NCBI RefSeq assembly: GCF_029952525.1
Contig: NZ_JASAOF010000005.1
Location: 186,001-250,000, forward strand
Length of the DNA: 64,000 nt
From: Saccharopolyspora ipomoeae
GTDB lineage: Bacteria; Actinomycetota; Actinomycetes; Mycobacteriales; Pseudonocardiaceae
Direction: 5' to 3'
In this document: one piece after another, positions 39,358 through 48,411 of the stretch
Position numbering within the stretch: the first letter of the stretch is position 1
Layout: every line of letters begins with the position of its first letter
The notes under the pieces: model-generated
The model's database searches: none
The model's input: the letters and a program-made list of their open reading frames with translations, nothing else
Told to the model about the DNA's origin: nothing
Program-made: the position numbers and the translations under genes

Positions 39358-39358
39358 C

Positions 39359-39436
39359 CCTGTGTCGAAAACCCCGGTTTTCACGCGACGAATGCTGCGG
39401 TTTTCGCGCGACGAAAACCGGGGTTTTCGACACAGG
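39359..39436. repeat. Long perfect inverted repeat (24-bp arms)
   Basis: Arms at 39359-39382 and 39413-39436 are perfect complements (CCTGTGTCGAAAACCCCGGT then TTTC). The 30-base loop repeats the right end of the arm: GGTTTTC-A/G-CGCGACGAA occurs twice. It begins right after the ferredoxin stop and lies before a convergent gene, so it may terminate both transcripts. The stem is much longer than a terminator needs. Confidence 0.75.
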
Positions 39437-39459
39437 TGTCAAGAACTGCGATTTTCGCG

Positions 39460-39485
39460 GGGTCGAGAACCGCGGTTCTCGACCC
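39460..39485. repeat. 26-bp perfect palindrome
   Basis: GGGTCGAGAACCG and its mirror image with no loop, 23 bases after the long inverted repeat. Its GAGAACC/GGTTCTC arms echo the GAAAACC/GGTTTTC arms of the neighbouring repeat, so the two probably belong to one family of elements. No gene is present from 39358 to 39575. Confidence 0.7.
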
Positions 39486-39575
39486 GATGAATGCTTCCTC
39501 GACGCGGTGGTTCTCGGAGGGCCGGTCTGCTCCGCTGCCTGTTCTGCGGGGGTTTTCGGTGGGTCGTGCGCGGCG

Positions 39576-40013
39576 CTAGCTCGTCGAGCCGGGCATGGCC
39601 ATCGTGTAGCAGACCGCCGTCCCCTCCAGCACCGTCGTGCCGTCGTCGCGGGTGACGGTCGTGGTGAGCTCGGTGATGGGCTTGTCGTCGCGGACCGCGT
39701 CGACCCGCACCCACCCGGTCAGCGTGTCGCCGGGCCTCGCCGGGGCGGTGAAGTTCCAGTTGACGTTGAGGAACACGGTGCCCGGACCGGGCAGCTTCTC
39801 GGCGACCACGGCGTTGAGCACCGCGCTGGTGATCCCGCCCTGCACGACGATCTCGCCGAACTGCGAGGACTCGGCCGCCTCGGCGTCGTAGTGCAGCGGA
39901 TTGCGGTCGCCGCTGATCTGGGTGAACAACCGGATGTCGGTCGGGCCGATGGTGCGGGACATCTCGGCGGTGTCGCCGACCTGGGGTTGGCCGTTCGGCC
40001 ACGCGTCGCTCAT
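39576..40013 (-). CDS. MaoC-like hotdog-fold (R)-specific enoyl-CoA hydratase
   Basis: 145 residues. Hydratase-2 motif RLFTQISGDRNPLHYDAEAAESSQFGEIVVQGGITSAV, with the catalytic Asp and His of D-x-x-x-x-H, then GDTLTGWVRV and the C-terminal strand pair. The ATG overlaps the MFS stop (ATGA). It probably hydrates an enoyl-CoA or related thioester, but no thioester-forming gene adjoins. Confidence 0.82.
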   Translation of the reverse strand: MSDAWPNGQPQVGDTAEMSRTIGPTDIRLFTQISGDRNPLHYDAEAAESSQFGEIVVQGGITSAVLNAVVAEKLPGPGTVFLNVNWNFTAPARPGDTLTGWVRVDAVRDDKPITELTTTVTRDDGTTVLEGTAVCYTMAMPGSTS

Positions 40014-41245
40014 CACGTCTCCCTCGTGCTGCCGGGCTCCCCGTCGGTGTTACCAGCACGGGCGGCGCGATTCCACTCACCGCGCCCGAGCCTCCGCATC
40101 GCGATCGCCCCGATGAACGGCCCCGGTGCCAGCAGCAGGAACGCGACCCGCCAGCCCGCGGCCGCGGCCAGCAGCGGGACCAGCTGGATGCTCACCACCG
40201 TGAGCCCGAAACCGATCGCGGTCTGCGCCGTCAGCGCCGTGCCCACGAACCTCGGGTCGGCGGCCTCGCTCAACGACGTGGAGAACACACCGGAATCGGC
40301 GATCACCGCCGCGCCCCACACCACGCAGAACACCACGAGCACCACCGGACCGGCGTCGAAGGCCAGCGGCGAGAAGGCGCAGCAGGCACCGCTGATCACC
40401 AGCGCGGTCACCGCCGCCGGGGACCGCCCGTAGCGGTCGGCGCCCCACCCGCCGAGCAGGCAGCCGATCGCGCCCGCGACGCCGATCGTGACGAACACGG
40501 TGATCCCGGTCGAGGCCGGCAGGCTCCGGCCCGCCTCGCTGGCCAGCAGGAACGTCGGGATCCACGTCCACAGCGCGTAGAGCTCCCACATGTGCCCGAA
40601 GTAGCCGAGATTGGCCAGCCGCGGCCCGCGCTCGGCGAACATCCGCAGCGCGTAGCGCGGGTTGTGCACCGCCGCCGAGGCCGCCAGGTGCGGTCCCGGC
40701 CGCACCACCGTCACCGCCACCAGCGCCCCGAGCAGCCCGGTGCCGGCGGCGGCGACGAGCACCGCCCGCCACGGCAGCTGCCCGAGCCCGCCGATGAGGT
40801 GCGGCAGCGCGGAACCGAGGGTGAGCGCCGCGATGAGCAGCCCCATCGCCAATCCCCTCCCCCGGCTGGGCGCCCAGGACGCCATGAGCTTCATGCCGAC
40901 CGGGTACACCCCGGCCAGGCACATGCCGGTGAGGAACCGCAGCGGGATCGCCGCCGCCATGCCGTCGACGAGGCCCGCGAGCAGCAGCGTCCACCCGGCG
41001 GCCAGGGCCGCGCTGGCGGCCAGCAGCAGGTTCGGGCGGATCCGGTCGGCGAGGTTGAGCAGCGACGACGCGAGGGCTCCGGCGACGAAGCCGAGCTGCA
41101 CCGCCCCGGTCAGCCACACCGCCGCCGCGGAGCTGATCCCCCACTCCTCGCGGAGCGTGGGCACCACCGCCGAGACCGAGAACCACACCGCCAACCCGAA
41201 GACCTGGACCGCGGCGATGGCGCCGCGCTGCACACCCGAACGCAT
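40013..41245 (-). CDS. MFS transporter (CynX/NarK-like)
   Basis: 410 residues with twelve predicted membrane segments. Helix 2-3 region is SSLLNLADRIRPNLLL, helix 4 is RFLTGMCLAGVYPVGMKLMASWAP, and the second half has GGWGADRYGRSP. The closest wording is that of single-substrate anion or cyanate/nitrate-type porters, but the assignment is loose. Translationally coupled to the MaoC gene. Confidence 0.75.
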   Translation of the reverse strand: MRSGVQRGAIAAVQVFGLAVWFSVSAVVPTLREEWGISSAAAVWLTGAVQLGFVAGALASSLLNLADRIRPNLLLAASAALAAGWTLLLAGLVDGMAAAIPLRFLTGMCLAGVYPVGMKLMASWAPSRGRGLAMGLLIAALTLGSALPHLIGGLGQLPWRAVLVAAAGTGLLGALVAVTVVRPGPHLAASAAVHNPRYALRMFAERGPRLANLGYFGHMWELYALWTWIPTFLLASEAGRSLPASTGITVFVTIGVAGAIGCLLGGWGADRYGRSPAAVTALVISGACCAFSPLAFDAGPVVLVVFCVVWGAAVIADSGVFSTSLSEAADPRFVGTALTAQTAIGFGLTVVSIQLVPLLAAAAGWRVAFLLLAPGPFIGAIAMRRLGRGEWNRAARAGNTDGEPGSTRET

Positions 41246-41308
41246 GACCCGCAGTCTGCCTCACCGTCACCGGTTGACCCGCCGGGTGCGGGGTGCTTGT
41301 GTCGGAGC

Positions 41309-42112
41309 GTGCTGGACAGGGAACGGATCGTCGGAGCGCTCGGCGCCGAGTGGAACGCGCTGGACGCGCTGCTCACCGGGCTCGACGACGCGCAGTGGGA
41401 GAAGGACACGGCACTGCCGGGCTGGCGGGTGCGCGACATCGCCGCGCACCTCATCGGCACCGAGCTGCTGCTCAGCGGGGAGCCGACGCCGGATTCCGGC
41501 AACGACGTGGCGTCCTACGCGCACGTGCGCAACGACATCGGCGCCCGCAACGAGCAGTACGTGGAGCACTTCCGGCAGCAGCCGCACGAAGCGGTGCTGG
41601 GGAAGTTCCGCGAGGTCACCGCTTCCCGGCTGGCGTCGCTGCGGGCGATGTCCGACGAGGAGTTCCACGCCCCGGCGCTGACCCCGGCCGGGCAGGACAC
41701 CTACGCGCGGTTCATGCGGATCCGGGTGTTCGACTGCTGGATGCACGAGCAGGACCTCCGCGACGCCGTCGGCCTGCCCGGCGGGGAGACCGGCACGCCC
41801 GTCGAGCTGTCGATCGACGAGATCACCACGGCGCTGGGTTTCGTGGTCGGCAAGCGAGGTGCCGCGCCGGACGGGTCCAGCGTCACCTTCGACCTCGGTT
41901 CCCGCGTCCTGCACGTCGCGGTGGACGGGCGGGCGAAGGTCGTCGACTCGCTGCCGGGCGCGCCGACGGTGCGCATCACCATGCCCCTCGGGGTGTTCAC
42001 CCGCCTCTGCGGCGGCCGGGTCGATCCCGAGAACGTCTTGGAATCAGTGTCTTTCGACGGTGACGAGGTGCTGGGCGAACGGATCGCCCGGCACCTCGCC
42101 TTCACCATCTAG
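41309..42112 (+). CDS. Maleylpyruvate isomerase-family mycothiol-dependent enzyme
   Basis: 267 residues. The DinB-like N-terminal four-helix domain has LDDAQWEKDTALPGWRVRDIAAHLIGTE, and the metal-binding His residues continue in FDCWMHEQDLRDAVG. A C-terminal domain from about residue 190 follows. This family uses mycothiol as a thiol cofactor for isomerisation or detoxification. The GTG start at 41309 is weak but nothing better is in frame. Divergent from the MFS gene, so no operon partner gives a substrate. Confidence 0.78.
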   Translation: MLDRERIVGALGAEWNALDALLTGLDDAQWEKDTALPGWRVRDIAAHLIGTELLLSGEPTPDSGNDVASYAHVRNDIGARNEQYVEHFRQQPHEAVLGKFREVTASRLASLRAMSDEEFHAPALTPAGQDTYARFMRIRVFDCWMHEQDLRDAVGLPGGETGTPVELSIDEITTALGFVVGKRGAAPDGSSVTFDLGSRVLHVAVDGRAKVVDSLPGAPTVRITMPLGVFTRLCGGRVDPENVLESVSFDGDEVLGERIARHLAFTI

Positions 42113-42122
42113 GAGTTCGTTC

Positions 42123-42440
42123 TCAGTCGAGGTGGAAGACCTCTTCGATCGGCCGCATGGCCTCGTCCGGGGCGACGGTCGAGTCGAAGAGGTCGCCCAT
42201 CCACTCCTGCCAGCGGGCGTTGACGTCGTGCTCGGCCATCGCGGCGCGGCAGGCGTCGAAGTCCTCGCACTCCAGGTAGCCGATGAGGGTGCCGTCCGGG
42301 CGCAGGAACAACGAGTAGTTGCGCCATCCCGTGTCCCGCAGGGCCTGCTGCATCTCCGGCCACACCGCGCGGTGCCGTTCCCGGTACTCGGCGACGCGGT
42401 CGGGTTTGACGTGCAGCACGAAGCAGATCCGCTGCGTCAC
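42123..42440 (-). CDS. rhaM: L-rhamnose mutarotase
   Basis: 105 residues from a GTG that overlaps the transporter stop (GTGA). RhaM pattern: RICFVLHVKPDRVAEYRERHRAVWPEMQQALRDTGWRNYSLFLRPDGTLIGYLECEDF and NARWQEWM, including the substrate His and Tyr. It interconverts alpha- and beta-L-rhamnopyranose so that the imported sugar fits the isomerase. Co-translated with the transporter. Confidence 0.92.
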   Translation of the reverse strand: MTQRICFVLHVKPDRVAEYRERHRAVWPEMQQALRDTGWRNYSLFLRPDGTLIGYLECEDFDACRAAMAEHDVNARWQEWMGDLFDSTVAPDEAMRPIEEVFHLD

Positions 42441-43723
42441 TTCGCCCACCCCTGCTCCTGCTCGATCTCCTCCAGCGTCAGGCCCTCGGTCTTCGGGCCC
42501 CAGATGACGCCGATGACACCGCTGATCACGATGAACGCGGTCAGGATGTAGGCCAGGGTCTGGAACCCGGTGGCGGTGATGATCGGGACGAAGAAGCTCC
42601 AGAAGCCGAGCCCGATGCGCACCACCGCGAACATCAGGCCCTGCGCGGTGCTGCGGAGCTTGGTCGGGAACAGCTCGCCGGACCAGATCTGGAAGAAGTG
42701 CTGGGCGCCGAAACCACCGCCGATGCCGATGGCCACGATGTAGCCGAGCGCGGTGCCGAAGTTCAGCGGCAGCACCGCGAGCAGCAGCATGCCGCCCGCC
42801 TGGATCACGGTCGACAGCGCCAGCATCAGCCGCCGGTTGACCCGGTCGTTGAGCGGCATGAACACCAGCACGGTGAACACCGCGACCAGCAGGAAGTACA
42901 GGCACTGCAGACCGACGCTGGCCGCGTCGCTCTGGTTGCCCAGCGCGGTGAGCAGGTAGGGCGTGTAGAAGCCGTTGGTGCCGGCGAAGAGGTTCCAGAT
43001 GCCGTACATGCCGATGAGCATCAGCGAGAGCTTGAGCCCCTTGCCGGTCAGCAGCGGCCGAAGCGCGGCGCTCCACCTCACCGGTTGCGAATCGGTGTTC
43101 TCCTGCTCCCAGCGGGCGGATTCGCCGATGCCATGCCGCATCCACCAGGTGATCAGCGCGGCGAGGAACAGGCTCGCGAACAGCAGCCGCATGCCGAGCA
43201 TGCCCAGCGGCTGCAGCAGCAGTCCCAGCGCCAGGGTGACGATCGGTCCGAGCGACCACAGGACCTGCGAGAGCCCGCCGAGCTTGCCGCGCTTGCGGGC
43301 CGGCGAGAACTCGGTGATCAGGCTCCAGGACGCGGGGATGTCGGCGCCGACGGCCAGGCCGACCAGGATGTAGCCGACGAACAGCATCCAGGTGTCGACG
43401 GCGAAGATCAGCCACAGCGTGCCGAACATGTACAGCAGCAGGTCGTAGGCGTAGATCTTCTTGCGCCCGTAGCGGTCGCAGATGTAGCCGCCGACCAGGG
43501 CGCCGACACCGGCGGAGATGGCGTTGGAGCTCAGGGCGCCGAGCAGGCCGACGGTGCTGTCACCGAGCCCGAAGGCGGTGACCCACACGCTCAGCGCCAC
43601 GGAGCCGGCGACGATCGATCCGGCGTCGATGTAGCTGGCCATCGCGGCTACGAACGACCATTTCCAGTGCTGTGAGGGGGAGGCGTTCTCGCTCTGCTGA
43701 ACCCCTGCAGCGGATGAAGTCAT
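42437..43723 (-). CDS. MFS sugar transporter, probable L-rhamnose importer
   Basis: 428 residues, twelve membrane segments. Helix 2-3 motif GGYICDRYGRKKIY, helix 4-5 VGLAVGADIPASWSLITEFSPARKRGKLGG, and the second-half GELFPTKLRSTAQGL (P-x-x-x-R-S signature of the sugar porter family). A LacI-type operator lies just upstream of its start. Its linkage to rhaM and the rhaIDB genes is the basis for the substrate call. Confidence 0.88.
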   Translation of the reverse strand: MTSSAAGVQQSENASPSQHWKWSFVAAMASYIDAGSIVAGSVALSVWVTAFGLGDSTVGLLGALSSNAISAGVGALVGGYICDRYGRKKIYAYDLLLYMFGTLWLIFAVDTWMLFVGYILVGLAVGADIPASWSLITEFSPARKRGKLGGLSQVLWSLGPIVTLALGLLLQPLGMLGMRLLFASLFLAALITWWMRHGIGESARWEQENTDSQPVRWSAALRPLLTGKGLKLSLMLIGMYGIWNLFAGTNGFYTPYLLTALGNQSDAASVGLQCLYFLLVAVFTVLVFMPLNDRVNRRLMLALSTVIQAGGMLLLAVLPLNFGTALGYIVAIGIGGGFGAQHFFQIWSGELFPTKLRSTAQGLMFAVVRIGLGFWSFFVPIITATGFQTLAYILTAFIVISGVIGVIWGPKTEGLTLEEIEQEQGWAK

Positions 43724-43785
43724 CGTTGTCCTTCATGCAGCTCGTCGAGTCGTCGACGTCGGCCGCTCCCGAGCCGCTGACGCCG

Positions 43786-43799
43786 TTGAAACGTTTTAT
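43786..43799. promoter_or_regulatory. LacI-type operator of the transporter-rhaM unit
   Basis: TTGAAACGTTTTAT in the 5' region of the transporter gene. Its AAACGTTT core is the classical LacI/CcpA-family palindrome. The same site occurs in opposite orientation at 44900-44915 upstream of rhaI. Confidence 0.7.
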
Positions 43800-43850
43800 G
43801 TGGCGAGCACACTAGAGAGGCCCTCCACCCCCGTCAAGGGGCTGGTTGGC

Positions 43851-44843
43851 TCAGCGGAGCGGCAGCGAGGAGCGCCGGACGACGAGTTCCGGCTGGTAGA
43901 CGACGTGCTCGTGGGAGTGGTCGGTCTCGCCGGATTCGCGCAGCAGCAGGTCGGCGGCGGTGCGGCCGAGGCGGCGGGCAGGGCGGCGCACCGAGGTCAG
44001 CGGGACGGCCGCGGCCGAGGCGAACTCGATGTCGTCGTAGCCGACCAGCGCGATGTCGTCGGGCACCCGCAGCCCGGCGGCGAACAGGGCCTGCAGCACG
44101 CCCAGCGCCAGCAGGTCGTTGGCGCAGAACACCGCGCTGGGCCGGTCCGGCATCCCGAGCAGCCGCGATCCGGCGTCGCGGCCGCCCGCGACGTCCATCG
44201 TCGGCACCTCCAGCACGGCGAGCTCGGCCGCCCGGGCCCCGCCGAGGCGGCGATCCCGGCACTGCGGCAGGTGGAGCGGCCCGGTCACGCAGGCGATGCG
44301 GTCGTGCCCGGCTCCGACGAGGTGACCGACCGCGAGCTCGCCGCCGAGGACGTCGTCCACCGACACCGAGCAGGCCGCGCCGTCGGCGCTGCCGTCGACG
44401 ACGACGTGCGGAATCCCCTGCCGCGCCAGTACTTCCACGCTCCCCGCGGCGGCGGGGGCGATGAGCACGCCGCGCACCCGCTGCTCGGCGAACAGCGACA
44501 GGTACAGCGACTCGACCTCGGCGTCCTGGCCGCTGCTGCACTGCATCACGCCGAGCCCGCGCGCGGTGGCGATCTCCTCGGCGCCGTGGGCGACCTCGGC
44601 GAAGAACGGGTTGGTCATGTCCAGCGCGAGCATCGCGATCATCCGGCTGCTGCCGGCCCGCAGGTGCCGGGCGGATTCGCTGCGGACGTAGCCGAGCGCG
44701 TCGATGGCGGCCTGCACGCGATCGCGGGTGCTCGCGGCGACGCGGTCGGGGCGGTTGACGACGTTGGAGACGGTGCCGATGGAGACCCCGGCGCGCTCGG
44801 CGACCTCCTTGATGCTGACGCGGCCGTGCTCCTTGGTGGTCAC
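43851..44843 (-). CDS. LacI-family repressor of L-rhamnose genes
   Basis: 330 residues. Helix-turn-helix with hinge at 9-60 (VSIKEVAERAGVSIGTVSNVVNRPDRVAASTRDRVQAAIDALGYVRSESARHLRAG), then a periplasmic-binding-protein-like domain (ACSVSVDDVLGGELAVGHLVGAGHDRIACVTGP..., PSAVFCANDLLALGVLQAL). GTG start. It sits between the two divergent arms of the rhamnose locus, both carrying the same operator. The ligand is inferred to be rhamnose or a catabolite. Confidence 0.88.
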   Translation of the reverse strand: MTTKEHGRVSIKEVAERAGVSIGTVSNVVNRPDRVAASTRDRVQAAIDALGYVRSESARHLRAGSSRMIAMLALDMTNPFFAEVAHGAEEIATARGLGVMQCSSGQDAEVESLYLSLFAEQRVRGVLIAPAAAGSVEVLARQGIPHVVVDGSADGAACSVSVDDVLGGELAVGHLVGAGHDRIACVTGPLHLPQCRDRRLGGARAAELAVLEVPTMDVAGGRDAGSRLLGMPDRPSAVFCANDLLALGVLQALFAAGLRVPDDIALVGYDDIEFASAAAVPLTSVRRPARRLGRTAADLLLRESGETDHSHEHVVYQPELVVRRSSLPLR

Positions 44844-44899
44844 CCGTTGTCCCCGACTTGTTGACTCGTGCTCCGTCCGCAGCTTACGCTACAGCGGCG

Positions 44900-44915
44900 T
44901 TTAAAACGTTTCAAT
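44900..44915. promoter_or_regulatory. LacI-type operator of rhaI and the regulator
   Basis: TTTAAAACGTTTCAAT, the reverse of the transporter operator at 43786. It lies in the 132-bp gap between lacI and rhaI, so it can control both the regulator and the isomerase promoter. Confidence 0.7.
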
Positions 44916-44975
44916 CACACTCGCCGCCGACGTTGCGGCGACCTCACCGCCCCGCGATGCGCACTGGAGCCGACG

Positions 44976-46142
44976 ATGCCCGACCGGAAGACCATCACTG
45001 CGGCGCTGAAGAACCAGCGGATCGAAACCCCCTCCTGGGCCTACGGGAACTCCGGGACGCGGTTCAAGACCTTCCTGCAGGAGGGGATTCCGCGCGACCC
45101 GTTCGAGAAGCTCGACGACGCCGCCCAGGTGCACGCCTTCACCGGCGTGGCGCCCAGCGTCGCGCTGCACATCCCCTGGGACCGCGTCGACGACTACTCC
45201 GCCCTGGGCGAGCACGCGGCCTCGCTCGGGCTGAAGCTGGGCGCGATCAACCCGAACACGTTCCAGGAGGACGAGTACCGGCTCGGCAGCATCTGCAACC
45301 CCGACCCGGCGGTGCGCGAGAAGGCGCAGCGACACCTGCTGGAGTGCGTCGACATCATGGACGTCACCGGGTCCGACGCGCTGAGCCTGTGGTTCGCCGA
45401 CGGCCTCAACTACCCCGGCCAGGACTCCCTCGCCGAGCGCCAGCAGCGGCTCTCCGAAGCGCTGCGCGTCGCCTACGACCGGCTCGGCCCGGACCAGCGG
45501 ATGCTGCTGGAGTACAAGTTCTTCGAGCCCGCCTTCTACGCCACCGACGTCCCGGACTGGGGCACCTCCTACGCGCACTGCATGGACCTGGGCGAGCGCG
45601 CGCAGGTGCTGGTCGACACCGGGCATCACGCGCCGGGCACCAACATCGAGTTCATCGTGGCGTTCCTGCTCGGGCGCGGACGGCTCGGCGGATTCCACTT
45701 CAACAGCCGCTTCTACGCCGACGACGACCTGATGGTCGGCGCCGCCGACCCGTTCCAGCTGTTCCGGATCATGCACGAGATCGTGCGCGCCGGAGCGCTG
45801 GAGGACTCGGCGAACGTGGCGTTCATGCTCGACCAGTGCCACAACCTGGAGCCGAAGATCCCGGCCCTGATCCGCTCGGTGCTCAACGTCCAGGAGGCGA
45901 CCGCCAAGGCCCTGCTGGTCGACGGCGACGCCCTGGCCGAGGCGCAGCGCAACGGCGACGTCCTGGGGGCCAACGCGGTCCTGATGGACGCCTACAACAC
46001 CGACGTCCGCCCGCTGCTGGCCGAGGTCCGCGAGGACATGGGCATCGACCCCGACCCGATCGCGGCCTACCACCGCTCCGGCTACGCCGAGAAGATCATC
46101 GCCTCCCGCAAGGACGGCACCCCCGCGGGCTGGGGCGCCTGA
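44976..46142 (+). CDS. rhaI: L-rhamnose isomerase
   Basis: 388 residues, the non-E. coli (RhaI/Pseudomonas) type. Xylose-isomerase-like barrel, with metal residues spread as in that family: LEYKFFEPAFYATDVPDWG, DTGHHAPGTNIEFIVA, GGFHFNSRFYADDDL and MLDQCHNLEPKI. It converts L-rhamnose to L-rhamnulose. GGAG precedes the ATG. It is followed by 216 bp containing palindrome copies, so rhaD may have its own expression control. Confidence 0.92.
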   Translation: MPDRKTITAALKNQRIETPSWAYGNSGTRFKTFLQEGIPRDPFEKLDDAAQVHAFTGVAPSVALHIPWDRVDDYSALGEHAASLGLKLGAINPNTFQEDEYRLGSICNPDPAVREKAQRHLLECVDIMDVTGSDALSLWFADGLNYPGQDSLAERQQRLSEALRVAYDRLGPDQRMLLEYKFFEPAFYATDVPDWGTSYAHCMDLGERAQVLVDTGHHAPGTNIEFIVAFLLGRGRLGGFHFNSRFYADDDLMVGAADPFQLFRIMHEIVRAGALEDSANVAFMLDQCHNLEPKIPALIRSVLNVQEATAKALLVDGDALAEAQRNGDVLGANAVLMDAYNTDVRPLLAEVREDMGIDPDPIAAYHRSGYAEKIIASRKDGTPAGWGA

Positions 46143-46164
46143 CCGACACCCTCCCTCGGAGGGA

Positions 46165-46340
46165 AACGACAGTTCTCATGAAAACTTCCCGTCCCCGGGG
46201 AAATGACAGTTTTCATGAAAACTTCCCTCCCCCTGAGAACGAGAGTGTTCGTGTACACCTCCCTCACCTCGAAAGACGGTGGTCTTCGTGAGATTTTCCC
46301 GATTTCTGGGGTGAGGAAGGTTTTCATGAAAACTTCCCGA
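46165..46340. repeat. Array of dispersed palindromes between rhaI and rhaD
   Basis: Five adjacent copies in varied states: AGTTCTCATGAAAACT at 46171-46186, AGTTTTCATGAAAACT at 46208-46223, two eroded ones (around 46243-46262 and 46281-46300), and GTTTTCATGAAAAC at 46320-46333 flanked by GGAAG/CTTCC. The last ends 26 bases before the rhaD start. They could form one transcript hairpin each and separate rhaI from rhaDB expression. Confidence 0.8.
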
Positions 46341-46358
46341 CGCACCGAGAGGTTCACG

Positions 46359-48401
46359 ATGAGCTCGACGCATCCCGAAGTGGCTGCGCTGCTTGCCCGT
46401 TCGCACGAGCTGGGCGCCGATCCCCGCAACACCAACTACGCCGGCGGCAACGCGTCCGCCAAGGGCACCGACACCGATCCCGTGACCGGCGGGGACGTTC
46501 CGCTGATGTGGGTCAAGGGTTCCGGCGGTGACCTGGGGACGCTGACCGAGGCCGGGCTGGCGGTGCTGCGGCTGGACCGGCTGCGCGCGCTGGTCGACGT
46601 CTACCCCGGCGTGGACCGCGAGGACGAGATGGTCGGCGCGTTCGACTACTGCTCGCACGGCAAGGGCGGCGCGGCGCCGTCCATCGACACCGCCATGCAC
46701 GGGCTGGTCGCCGCCGCCCACATCGACCACCTGCACCCCGACGCCGGGATCGCGCTGGCCACCGCCGCCGACGGCGAAGCGCTGACCGCCGAGTGCTTCG
46801 GCGACCAGGTCGCGTGGGTGCCGTGGCGTCGGCCCGGTTTCCAGCTGGGCCTGGACATCGCCGCCATCAAGGAGGCGAACCCGCAGGCCATCGGCGTGAT
46901 CCTGGGCGGGCACGGCATCACCGCGTGGGGCGCGACCAGCGAGGAATGCCGGCGCAACTCGCTGCACATCATCCGCACCGCGGAGAAGTTCCTCGCCGAG
47001 CGCGGCAAGCCCGAGCCGTTCGGGCCGGTCGTCGCCGGGTTCGAGCCGCTGCCGGAGGACCAGCGCAGGCTCCGGGCCGCCGAGCTCGCCCCGGTCATCC
47101 GCGGCCTGGCCTCCACCGACCGGCCGCAGATCGGGCACTTCGACGACGCGCCGGAAGTCCTGGAGTTCCTGGCGCGCGAGAAGCACCCCCAGCTGGCCGC
47201 CCTGGGCACCTCGTGCCCGGACCACTTCCTGCGCACCAAGGTCCGCCCGCTGGTGCTCGACCTCAAGCCCGACGCCGGGCTCGACGAGGTCGTCGCCCGC
47301 CTGAAGGAGCTGCACGAGCGCTACCGCGAGGACTACCGCGCCTACTACGACCGATTCGCCGACGCCGACTCCCCCGCTCTGCGCGGCGCGGACCCGGCGA
47401 TCGTGCTGGTCCCGGGCATCGGCATGTTCTCCTTCGGCAAGGACAAGCAGACCGCGCGGGTGGCCGCGGAGTTCTACCGCAACGCGATCAACGTGATGCG
47501 CGGTGCCGAGGCCGTCTCCGCCTACGAGCCGATCGACGAGTCCGAGAAGTTCCGCATCGAGTACTGGGCGCTGGAGGAGGCCAAGCTCGCGCGGATGCCG
47601 AAGCCCAAGCCGCTGGCGACCCGCGTCGCGCTGGTCACCGGAGCCGGTTCGGGCATCGGGAAGGCCACCGCGCAACGGCTTTCGGCCGAGGGCGCGTGCG
47701 TGGTGCTGGCCGATCTCGACCTCGACAACGCCCAGGCGGTGGCCGACGAGCTCGGCGGCCCGGACAAGGCCGTGGCGGTGCGCGTCGACGTCACCGACGA
47801 GGAGCAGATCGCCGAGGCGTTCCGCGCCGCATCGCTGGCGTTCGGCGGCGTGGACCTGGTCGTCAACAACGCCGGGCTGTCGATCTCGAAGCCGCTGCTG
47901 GAGACCACGGTCGCCGACTGGGACCTGCAGCACGACGTGATGGCGCGCGGCTCGTTCCTGGCGTCGCGGGAGGCCGCGCGGGTGATGATCGCCCAGGGCA
48001 TGGGCGGTGACGTCGTCTACATCGCCAGCAAGAACTCGGTGTTCGCGGGCCCGAACAACGTCGCCTACGGGGCGACGAAGGCCGACCAGGCGCACCAGGT
48101 GCGGTTGCTCGCGGCCGAGCTGGGCGAGCACGGCATCCGCGTCAACGGCGTCAACCCCGACGGGGTGGTGCGCGGTTCCGGCATCTTCGCCGGCGGCTGG
48201 GGCGCGCAGCGCGCGAAGGTCTACGGCGTGGCGGAGGACGAGCTCGGCGAGTTCTACGCCCAGCGCACGCTCCTCAAGCGCGAGGTGCTGCCCGAGCACG
48301 TGGCGGCGGCGGTGTTCGCGCTGGTGGGCGGCGATCTCACGCACACCACGGGTCTGCACGTGCCGGTCGACGCGGGTGTGGCCGCGGCGTTCCTGCGCTG
48401 A
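46359..48401 (+). CDS. rhaD: L-rhamnulose-1-phosphate aldolase / L-lactaldehyde dehydrogenase fusion
   Basis: 680 residues. The N-terminal class II aldolase domain (about 1-400) has TNYAGGNASAKGTD, zinc ligands HIDHLHPD and HGITAWG. The C-terminal SDR domain (about 420-680) has LVTGAGSGIGKATA, Asp in LADLDLDN, VVNNAGLS, and YGATK. The aldolase yields dihydroxyacetone phosphate and L-lactaldehyde, which the SDR half oxidises. GAGAGG precedes the ATG at 46359; the frame is open farther upstream through the palindromes, so N-terminal variants are possible. Confidence 0.92.
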   Translation: MSSTHPEVAALLARSHELGADPRNTNYAGGNASAKGTDTDPVTGGDVPLMWVKGSGGDLGTLTEAGLAVLRLDRLRALVDVYPGVDREDEMVGAFDYCSHGKGGAAPSIDTAMHGLVAAAHIDHLHPDAGIALATAADGEALTAECFGDQVAWVPWRRPGFQLGLDIAAIKEANPQAIGVILGGHGITAWGATSEECRRNSLHIIRTAEKFLAERGKPEPFGPVVAGFEPLPEDQRRLRAAELAPVIRGLASTDRPQIGHFDDAPEVLEFLAREKHPQLAALGTSCPDHFLRTKVRPLVLDLKPDAGLDEVVARLKELHERYREDYRAYYDRFADADSPALRGADPAIVLVPGIGMFSFGKDKQTARVAAEFYRNAINVMRGAEAVSAYEPIDESEKFRIEYWALEEAKLARMPKPKPLATRVALVTGAGSGIGKATAQRLSAEGACVVLADLDLDNAQAVADELGGPDKAVAVRVDVTDEEQIAEAFRAASLAFGGVDLVVNNAGLSISKPLLETTVADWDLQHDVMARGSFLASREAARVMIAQGMGGDVVYIASKNSVFAGPNNVAYGATKADQAHQVRLLAAELGEHGIRVNGVNPDGVVRGSGIFAGGWGAQRAKVYGVAEDELGEFYAQRTLLKREVLPEHVAAAVFALVGGDLTHTTGLHVPVDAGVAAAFLR

Positions 48402-48411
48402 GGGAGGGCGG

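Noticed and set aside
46203-46358. Longer RhaD beginning in the palindrome array
   Set aside because: The added residues are encoded by the repeats and the aldolase family starts near MSSTHPEV, which has its own ribosome site.
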